From: Bactericera cockerelli
Taxonomy: Eukaryota > Arthropoda > Insecta > Hemiptera > Triozidae
Length of the DNA stretch: 64,000 nt
NCBI GenBank assembly: GCA_024516035.1
Contig: CM044966.1
Coordinates: 15,142,346-15,206,345, forward strand
Reading direction: 5' to 3'
Shown here: positions 44,501-55,200 of the stretch, piece after piece
How positions within the stretch are numbered: the first letter of the stretch is position 1
Layout: every line of letters starts with the position of its first letter
Made by a program: the position numbers and the translations under genes
Notes under the pieces: model-generated
What the model saw: the letters and a program-made list of their open reading frames with translations, nothing else
Database searches by the model: none
Told to the model about the DNA's origin: nothing

Positions 44501-47500
44501 CTTTCACTCTCTTTCTCTCTCTTTCTCTCTCTTTCTTTCTTCTTTTTCTGTTAATTTATTATTCATCTCGTTATCATTATCTCCTTTTCTTTCTCTTATT
44601 CTCTTCCTTCCCCTCTTTTTCTCTCTCTCTTTTTTCGCTGTATAGTTTCTCTCTTTATGGCATAAAAAAAAATTAAAGTAAAAGTTAATAGTTAGATAAA
44701 AGGTAGGTATATATGTACTGGACACTCACCTTAGCTTCCCACACCCCTTCAAGCTGACGTCGGCACTCTTCAGTCCCTGGCTATGTACTGTACCTATTCT
44801 ATATACTATACATAGGTAGGTATATATGTACTGGACACTCACCTTAGCTTCCCACACCCCTTCAAGCTGACGTAAAAAGGATAAGTAAGGATAAGGTAAA
44901 AAAATAAATAAAAAAGAAGGGGTTTTAAAGTTATTATATAAATGAATTAACTGATGATTGTGTTTGATGAAGAAGGGAGATGTGATATCATAATAATAAT
45001 AATCATCATCAAAAGTGTGTTAGAAAGAAAAAAAATACTCTCAAATTCTAGTTATCTAAATGTGAAAAATCAAAGTTTTCAAAGAAAAATCAAAGGTAAT
45101 AAAGAGTTTAGAAAAGAACGACTTTTGATATAAAAAAATGAAGGGGTTTTGAAGAAAAAACAAGGGTTGAAATTTAAAAAAATGAAGGGGTTTTACAGAA
45201 AAAGACAAGTGTTGAAATAAATAAAATGAAGGGGTTTTATAATATACCTGCGCGAGACGCAGCACTTTGCCGGCAGGGATGGTAAGGGTGGGCGGGTCAT
45301 TCGGCAGTCTTCAGTCCCTGGCTATGTACCTGTACCTACTCTATATACTATACATAGGTAGGTATATATGTACTGGACACTCACCTTAGCTTCCCCGAGC
45401 CCCAGAGGCTTGGAGTCTACCTCCAGGCGACGCACACACCCCTTCAAGCTGACGTCGGCAGTTTTCAGTCCCTGGCTCAGCGCCCGGGCTCTCTTGTTCA
45501 GTTCGATACCTCCGATGTAGATCTGGAAATAGAATAGAATAGAAATTACCTTGTTTGTACTGCCGAGGTGAGACTAAAAAGTTCCTTTATTCCAGCAGTC
45601 TTAACAAGGTCTTGTTTATTTTCAAATTTAAACAGACATTTTGTACATACATTTAATATTCTTAAGATTATATACATAAAATAAAAAAGCCTGGCTTAGG
45701 TTAGAAAAAAGAGATAATAATAGTAAAATAATAATGATAATGAATAAAAATAATAATAAAAGAAAATTTAGAAAATAAAAATAAGATTTTATTATTATTT
45801 TTTTTTTTTTTGATTTTTTATCAGATATGCAACATTACATAGAATAAAGAAATTGAATGTAACAAAACTATCATTTATTTATTTATTTAATGTTTCTACG
45901 GGAACTACCCATTTTTACCAAGTCATGAAAGAAAAAGGGAAAAAATCAATTTATTTATTTATTTATTTACACTTTATTAGATAATAGGACATATACAATA
46001 CAAATAATTACAAACGAAAATACAAAATACAATATAACAAAACAAAAAAAATAATAATAAATAAAGAAAAAATAAATAAATATATACATAATATATGTCC
46101 TAACTAAAGGGCGGGGTTATTGCCTTAGGCAATCTCTTCCACCCAACCCTCTTCTTCAGTTTAAAGAACTTGGTGCCCAATCATCAATAAATACTACTAC
46201 CCAATCATCAATAAATACTACTACTACTTGAAGTAATGATATATATTGTTCGGTTCCAAGTGCGGTTTGCTTTTAGAGAAGGTGGGTTTTTAGTGGGTGG
46301 AAATCCCACACCCCAGGATCTGGGTGTCTTTGAAAGATTTTTTCCTGCCTTCCAGTAAAAAAAAACTACTTATCATTGTTATTGTATTGTACTCACAGTG
46401 TCAGCCAGGTCCAGATACTTGGTTCCTTGGTTGGGCAGCTTGAGCTGACCACCGGGTTCGCCGTCAATGATCAGCTCCACCAGAGAGGGAGATAGCAACA
46501 GAGTGATGGACAGCCACTGACCTGTGGACACCTGGAATATACAAGGGAATATACAAGGGAATAGATCAGCTCCATCAGAGAGAGGGAGATAGCAGTAGAG
46601 TGATGGACAGCCACTGACCTGTGGACACCTGGAATATACAAGGGAATATACAAGGGAATAGATCAGCTCCACCAGAGAGAGGGAGATAGCAGTAGAGTGA
46701 TGGACAGCCACTGACCTGTGGACACCTGGAATATACAAGGGAATAAATAGCATATCTCATTGTTTGTTGAAGATGTTTATTTGTGAAATATAAATACATG
46801 GAAACTTAAAAATAATAATATTATGTGAGTGACATCAAAATATAAGATCAGGTATTTACACACAATAAGTTTAGAGCTTGAGCTGGGTGAAAAAGTAAAG
46901 TAATTTGTAAATAAGTAAGTATAAGTAGTGCTTTATTTAGACTGTCAGCGCAAGACAGGTAGTAAGTAAAATCATGCCAACAGTTTGCAAATTAATTTTA
47001 CTTTTTATTTTACTCATTAACTTTAAGTTTGTAAACATGATGGTAATCATGTTATTTTGCATGATTACCATCATGTTATTTTGCATGATTACCATCATGT
47101 TAATGGCAGATTGTAATATTATTTTTTTTATTTTTTTTTTACTTTTTTTTAATATATTTCTGCCATTTGCAACCCAGAAGGCAAAGTACTCAGAATACTT
47201 GAGCAATTTCCTCTCTGGATTACAAGTGACATTTTTTGGAATAAATATAATATATTAATATTGTATTGCCGTAAATTGTAATATAAAAAAATAAATGATA
47301 GTTCGCATGGAATCATTTATATGGTAAAAATAACATCAACAACTCTGGCTTCTCTAAAAATCGAATAAATCTTTCGCCTTTTACTAAAGATTTCCGTGGA
47401 GAGGAGCAATTGATGAGTCTAATCTCAATTTTTCGTGTCTCTAGCCTTAGCTGGGACGCATTTTTAGTTCTGGGCTTAATAGCTTTACTTATAAAACTTT

Positions 47501-48536
47501 GCCCTTAGAAGATTTTCTATTATTATTATTAACTCACCACCAGGTCCGAGGTGAGAGCCAGCACGCCGTTCCCCGTGTCCAGGAGGAGGCGAGGCCGCCG
47601 GTTCACAATCTCGAGGCCCAGGAAGTCGGCCCGGCCCCCGGACATGTGGCCGGAGCTGTAGACCACTACACCCGACACCGCGTCCGTTTTCAGCTCGAGG
47701 GAGAGACGCACGCCGGCCCGTTGCACCACCTGGGGGGGGGAGGTTAGAGGCCGGAATTAATACACAAAATGGCTAGGTTACTTGAGAAAGAGCAATGAAA
47801 GAAAGAAAGTTAGAAAACGTAAAAAAAAAGAAACGAAGAGAGATCAAGAGAAGAATTTTTGAGGGATTGAAAATAAGTAAGAAAAAGGAAAGTATGACGG
47901 TTTTTAGCGGTAAAATAAGAAAAGAACTGATAAATGAAGGGGTTTTTAGACGGTAAAAAACGGTAAAATAAGAAAAGAACTGATAAATGAAGGGGTTTTT
48001 AGACGCTAAAAAACGGTAAAATAAGAAAAGAACTGATAAATGAAGGGGTTTTTAGACGGTAAAATAAGAAAAGAACTGATAAATGAAGGGGTTTTTAGAC
48101 GCTAAAAAACGGTAAAATAAGAAAAGAACTGATAAATGAAGGGGTTTTTAGACGGTAAAAAAACGGTAAAATAAGAAAAGAACTGATAAATGAAGGGGTT
48201 TTTAGACGGTAAAATAAGAAAAGAACTGATAAATAAAGGGGTTTTTAGACGGTAAAAAACGGTGAATTAAGAAAAGAACTGATAAATGAAGGGGTTTTTA
48301 GACGGTAAAAAAACGGTAAAATAAGAAGAGAACTGATAAATGAAGGGGTTTTTAGACGGTAAAAAACGGTAAAATAAGAAAAGAACTGATAAATGAAGGG
48401 ATTTTTAGACGGTAAAAAAACGGTAAAATAAGAAAAGAACTGATAAATGAAGGGGTTTCTAGACGGTAAAAAACCTTCTCGCTGGCTCACAGGAACTTAC
48501 CTACGCCGGTGTTTGATGCAAATTTTCCCCTTCTCT

Positions 48537-48568
<32 letters not shown>

Positions 48569-49230
48569 CTTTAAACTACAACGAATTCACAGATTTTCTG
48601 GACTCTCAATAGCAGAACCTAATTCAAAAATGAAATATCCATTAATACCTTTTAAAGAGGTACCTGGTACATAGAATTTATCAATCTATACATATACTAT
48701 TTATCTTTATGTACTTAGTTATAAGAATTAGTTTTATGAAAATTATTATCCTATTGTGTCGATTAATGAAACCTATAGGTATATTTATGCTAGTATTGTT
48801 ACATTTAATTCCTGTATTATTTGTAATGCTGCAAAACTTATAAAAAAAAAAAAAAAAAATAGGTTTACCTGTGGCAGAGAGAGGAAGGCACCGTCATCCA
48901 CGAAACTGATTTCCGAATCATGAGACGCGTCGAACTCGGCCGAGCAAGTCCAGAGAAACACCTGTAAAGAGAAATACTTTAATCAACAGATAGAACGATT
49001 ATATCACTATTTATTTTATTTATTTTTTTATTTATTTTAATTAAATTCTATTAAATACTATTAAATTCAGCAAATATTTAGTAATGCAAGTTTGGATATA
49101 TGAGAGATATCTGGATATATGAGAACCTAGATATAAGAGAAACCTGGATAGAAGAGTAATCTGAATTTGGGAGAACCTGGATATAAGAGAAATCTGGATA
49201 TATGAGAACCTGGATATAAGAGAAACCTTT

Positions 49231-49269
<39 letters not shown>

Positions 49270-52200
49270 TAAGTGTGCCCCGGAACCGCTTTCGCATTAC
49301 TTCAGGGCACTTTACCTTTACATCCATGCCATTCCGGGAACGGAAAATTTCGGTCAGAAATTTCCGCTCCGGCCGGGATTCGAACCCGCAACCTCCGGGT
49401 CAGTAACCAATGCTCTTAACCACTGAGCCACGGAGGTCGGCTCAGTGGTTAAGAGAAACCTGGATAGATATGAGAAACTGGATGTCCAGATTTCTCTTAT
49501 CTGGTTAAAGGAAAAAATTCTGTTCCTTGAGTTCTTTTATTTTTAATTTTTTTATTATAAAAAAAATGTGTTTCACAACCTTTTTTATTTCGTAGTCATG
49601 AAACAGGAGCTACTGTAGACGCTTATGGTCTGTGTTGTAGCCTGCCCATCCCGCAGTATGCCTCACCTCTGATGGGCGAGAAGTAACACATTACTGCCCA
49701 CTTAGGTGCTGGGTCAACACTGTTATCCAGTCTGTCCCGGTTGCTCAGTGGTAAAGGCGGCACTCTGTGAATCCAGAGGTCGCGGGTTCGAAACCCAGCC
49801 GGGACATGACAAGTTATCCTCAAATTTGGGATTTGTACCACATAATAATACGTCTTGGGCTTACTGCTGGAATAATCTATACTTATAAAAGAGAGTTTCA
49901 CTCACTGACTGACCGACTCATCACTGTTTCTCCGAACTGGTAAGTCCTAGGAAGCTAAAATTCGGTAGGTAGCTTTGTCTTATAGTCTAGATGTGCAATA
50001 AGACGGGATTTTTCGAAATTCCCACTACAACACCTGCCATTGGCGAAAAAAGATTTTTTGCTTTCACGGCCATGCCTCGGTCCGCAAAGCGGGCGACAGC
50101 CCGCTAGTGGGACATAATAGTCCTAATCGGGCAGTATAAATAAGGCGATATTATTATTTCATTTTATTTCTCAACATTATTATTATTATTATTATCCAGG
50201 TTCAGCAGTGCTGCGTTGATTTTATTTTCTTAAATTCCCAGCTTACCCTGGGCGTCAGCCTGGCTAGATCTGGCCCGCGCTCTCTTCAGAGTGTCTATAT
50301 TGTTGTAGATGACATCGGACATGCACCCGCGTAGCCAGTCCACATGTCCGAGGAACAACTCCGAGAAGTCACCTTGACCTCCGATGAACAGACCGTAGTG
50401 AATGTTGAGCTCGAAAAACTTGCCTGGTAGCTTCTCACTGTGGGGTGTAAGTAGAATTATATCAATTGAAACAGACAAAAAAAATTTTAATAAATAAATA
50501 AATATGAACCATGCACTCCATACTTCAAACATCAATACAACATCCAGGTTATATCTGTAATAGGTCTTCTAGTGGGTGCAAGAGGTACAATTCCAGTCTT
50601 CTTTGAAAGTTTTAGAAAGAATTTCAACCTTTTCAAATCGATGGTGAAAAACATCACAATTGCAGCCATTCGAGGTTCAAGTCGAATCATCCACAACCAT
50701 CTATACAAACCTTGAATCATCCCAAGAAACAAAAAAGAAAAAAAAAAAAAAATGTTTAAAAATGTTAAAGTTTGTCAGTACTGTGTCTCACGGTAAGCAT
50801 CACAGTGATGTCAGTCTGTAGTAAATATATTTACTATTTCTCTCTCACGAAGTAGAATTATTGTAACAGTTAGTCCCATTATGCCAACAGTTTAACAAAG
50901 CAGCTCTTTATTTATTTGAGTATAAATACAAATATAAACAATAAAAGGGGGGGGGGGGGGGGAAATAGACAGATATGTCCTGTATGTCCTAACTAAAGGG
51001 TGGGGTTATTATTATTAAATTTTAATTAATACCTAGTCAAGTGTTAAATGCTCTAGTCTGGTAATCCAAGTAGCTTAAGGATCCGTTGGTTTGAATCCCA
51101 CCCATTTTCATCATTAATTTGAGTTTGTGACCACATAATAATAAGACTCTGAGGGTTTGGTGGTAGAAAATTCTTAGAGCATTAAACTTGCCTGGTGGTT
51201 ACCTTCCACTACAGAGTATTATTATTATGAAGCTAATTTCCTTAGATTACATATTGTTGTGAACAACTAAACAAACAATAAGCTGACAATTGTCAATAAA
51301 AATGTGACAATCGCAAATAAAGCCATGCCTTTATTCAGTTTCGCTCAACCGATTCAAACAATTTAGGATTCAAAGATTGAGGGCGGAATTAATAGACGTT
51401 TCTGTAATACCTCTGTGGCGCTAAGTCACGGATTGCGTACTGTGTAAGATAGGGAAAATCGACACTTACGAACGACTTAAGTTATTGATGTTGTCTATTA
51501 ATTCCGCCCTGATTTTTTGGTACTACGTAGACTTACAATGTTGTATGTATAAGGTCGACGGTCAGGGTGACATTGGCTTCAACACGAGTAACATTAACAC
51601 TGTGCCAGAGAAGGTCATCCAGGCGAAGACCACGAGGGGTGGATATCTCTGTGTCTCCTGCTCCCAGGTTAATGTGCACCTGAGGGTTAAAACAATAGGA
51701 AATAGTAGCTGATCATATTTTGAAGAAGTGACACTCAGCTTTTTTAAAGAACTTCAATCCCCAACTTCAGCACAAGATTTTTTATCTTTTGAAGGTGGGT
51801 ATACCCTCATTGTTAGTTGAAGATGTTATTGTGAAATATAAATACATGAAAACTCAAAAAAAAAAAATATATATATATATATTTCCAGAATCTGGAATTA
51901 TTTGATGATCATCTGATGATATCTTAGCCAATTACACTGTTTCACTGAGCATGATAAGAGGTGGATATGACCATTGTGAACATGGAATAAGAAGAAATAT
52001 GACACTTGGTTTATTTATTATTTTTTCAAAAAGACAAACAAAATACTTTTTTGTTTGTCTTATTAAATTGATATTGCTTTCAGTACAGAGAAGGAATATG
52101 TTAGGGAGTATGTTGAGTACTTTTTCCATGAGTGGATCCGAGACATCTAAGAACAGAGCAAAAAATTTCTATGTTGTACCGTGATGAAACTAAGGTCACC

Positions 52201-55200
52201 GTGGATGCAAGCCTAGGTACTTGGTCATGGTGACTACTTAATAAAGTAGGTTTGGCATGATAAATCTGAAAAATGTAAAAAAAGCAATATAGGCTGGTTG
52301 GCTGGCGCTAATTGACGAGCACTCACCTCCGGCGAGCTTTTTTTTACGAAGGCAAATTGTAATTTTTTTATTTTTATGTTTAGATGAAGACATTTTTTTT
52401 TCTTTCTTTTTTACATATTTTAAACATACTCAGAAATTGGTCAATTTTTTTATTTATTGATCCTCTAATTCTCAAGTCAATGGATCTAATGATTTTGAAA
52501 TTTACATTTATGAAATTTACAATTAGGTACCTTTAATCTTCCAGACTCAAGTCTCAAGAGGCAGTAATCAATTTTTCCTGCCGATAGAAATAGGATGGCA
52601 TCAGACCTCTTGGTTCGGAATTTGAAGGATATGGTGGTTGTACTTTTGGCTTCTTGAAATGGCACGGAAATGTAGCTGGCTCCATAGAAGGAAGCTGAAA
52701 TTTTATAAGGAAAAGAAATTAATTACAATAGAAAATTGTCTGATGCAGGTATGTTTGTTTGCTCTTCACTGTGGGATTTTATTTTATTTATACTTCCTAT
52801 AAGCTGAAAGGTATAAAGTATATTTTCAGGTACTTTTTTTCTTCTTACTTTTTAAATAAAAATAAATTTATCCAATTAATTATTATCACTTTCAACTGCA
52901 TGGTCATATCACAATGGGGGTGTTAACTTCCATTTGGAGAAAATTAACAAACCTGCTACCCACATCAACCTCACCCAGCCTGGGTTTGGCCGGAATGCCA
53001 GCAACACAAAGTCTTCACCTCACTGGATATTGCTTAACATTGGTGACCCTACAAGAACTGTTGCATTCAATGTGCCATTGATGCTGGCTTAATTAATTAT
53101 TATTTGGATATCTAATTTTACAAATTTGAAACTACTGCCTGATTTAGTATTTCCATTGCACCCATATATTCTTAGCAAAGGGTAAATCATCTAATGTGGA
53201 TGAATGATGAATAATGCTTTCAATATTATAAGATAAGATCAAAAATAAAATGAGAAGAAATACTTGGAAAAATAACAAACAAACATATAAACTTGAATGT
53301 TGAGAAATAGGAAAATCTCAGCAGCATATGTGCCAATCAAAACAAAACATAAGACTCATGTCTCATGAGAATATCTTGGGAAACCCCAATGATCTGACTT
53401 ATAAATGAATGACTGATGATGCATAACTTTTTTGAATTTTATATTCTGGTGAATAATTTGTTTTTCTTTCTCTTCAGCTTTTCTACTTTCCTTATCCTAT
53501 AATAAGGAAACTATTGTATTTTAGTACAATTTCTTTTAGTTCAATTGCCTACCAAAGGACCATAATTACCAAATTGGCAAGTAGGTATGCATTATATTTG
53601 TGAATTTGAACCTAACATATAACATAATGCAGGGTTAAAAAAAAAAAAAAAAAAAAAAAGGTGACCACAAAAGGGCAGACCATAAAAAATATGGGCTGAT
53701 GATTTTTTTCAAATAAATTAGCTCTTTAGTAAGCACCTGTTTGTAACTTTTATTTGGACTGTCCCAATAACTTTGATAGCTTTTTTTAAGAAATAGAAGA
53801 GAAACAAATTCCATATCATTTGATTTATTTTAGGGACTTTTATATTTTTGAGAAAAGTACCTAGGTATTTTTCACTTCTTTTCCTTACTGATTCTCAGTT
53901 CTCAGCTCTTTGATCAAATCAATTGAATCTCTTTTCTAATTCTGTCCTAGCAATTACATTATATAGGGCTTGGTCCGTAAATATACACCTGTTTAACAGG
54001 TATTATTATTATTATTATTAGTCTTAAGTCCAATGATATAATTTGAGAGCAATGTCTTGATAGGATAGAGACAGGACAAAAATCTTCCTCATGTGATTTG
54101 ATGAAAATCACACCCACATATTTTATTTTATTTATTTATTTTCACTTAATTTTTTTTTATATATATACAAAACAATTATTAACACAGAAAAAAACTTAAC
54201 AATATTTACAAAATAATATATAGAAAAAAAATATTCAAATTAATTGTCTTGTAATCCAGGGCAAAGTTCATACCTCAGGCATTCTCTGCCACTTAACATA
54301 AGAACATAAGTTAAAAATAATTATTGACCTCATCTAGCATGGATATGAAGTCTCCGTTTAGGGTATTAATTTCTCAAATTGTTAAGTCAGGATATGTTAA
54401 TAACTGTAAATGTTCAGATTTTCCTGAACTTTTCTTATTTTGATTCCAGGCAAACAATAGACATGTTTGTTAGGTGTAGACCTCTGTGCACTCAAGTCTA
54501 GATTTTGCTTATTGTTTTAAATGGAGAACTTATTTAGAATCAGGACAAAATTAATAGATATTTTTTTAATACTCTGTGGACTTAAGTTTAAATTTTGTTT
54601 ATTGTTTTAAAAGAAGAAAAAGTAATGATTTGGTCTATTAATTTTGCCCTTGGACTTAGTCAACCACCCAGTATCCATTAAACAGTGATTCCCTACACCA
54701 GTTAACATAAAATTGTTTCATTTAATCCAAAGTCTATAGACTATATCTAATCCAAAGTCTTAGTTCAAACTTTGAATAGCTATACGGCCATTCCATATGT
54801 CGCGGACACTACATTTTTACTCTTCAAAACAAATTTGTGGAACAATAAAAAGAGATAGAATTTTTTTTTTCCCCATATAATTTCTTTATTTTTATAGTTT
54901 ATAAACTAGTTGTAGGTTTTTTCTCAAAGATTCCTGGATTAGCTGTTATTCCACTTTTTGTTGCCGTTGCGGACACTACCTTACTATTTGATTTTTTTGA
55001 GAACCTTATAATTAAATGTAAAGTTCAGTCCCTATGGAAAAAATACCTTCAAAGTGCCGTATTTTTTTTAAAGAGGAAAATATTTACTTTAAAATAATGT
55101 ATTGTTCATTTTTTTATGTAAGGTAATTTTTGAGTTTTGCATTTCCAAAAATTATGTGTCATGTTGCGGACACTACATCGCGGACTCTACAAAAAGTTCT

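Larger units (their letters stand above)
43713..45384 (-). repeat. Exon 8 donor-region array, right block
   Basis: Five complete units of about 110 bp plus two fragments, each ending in AAG|GTGAGTGTCCAGTACATA, lead up to true exon 8. All share the same internal deletion, so they derive from one deleted copy. A CT-rich microsatellite (44350-44640) and a copied piece of the exon 13 region (44920-45302) are embedded. Confidence 0.88.

Noticed and set aside
44272..44725. Ser/Leu/Phe-rich plus frame and Arg/Glu-rich minus frame
   Set aside because: Both are translations of a CT/GA microsatellite.
46974..47258. Hydrophobic plus frame with MITIMLFC repeats
   Set aside because: It translates a short AT-rich tandem repeat (CATGATTACCATCATGTTAT) and has no conserved feature.
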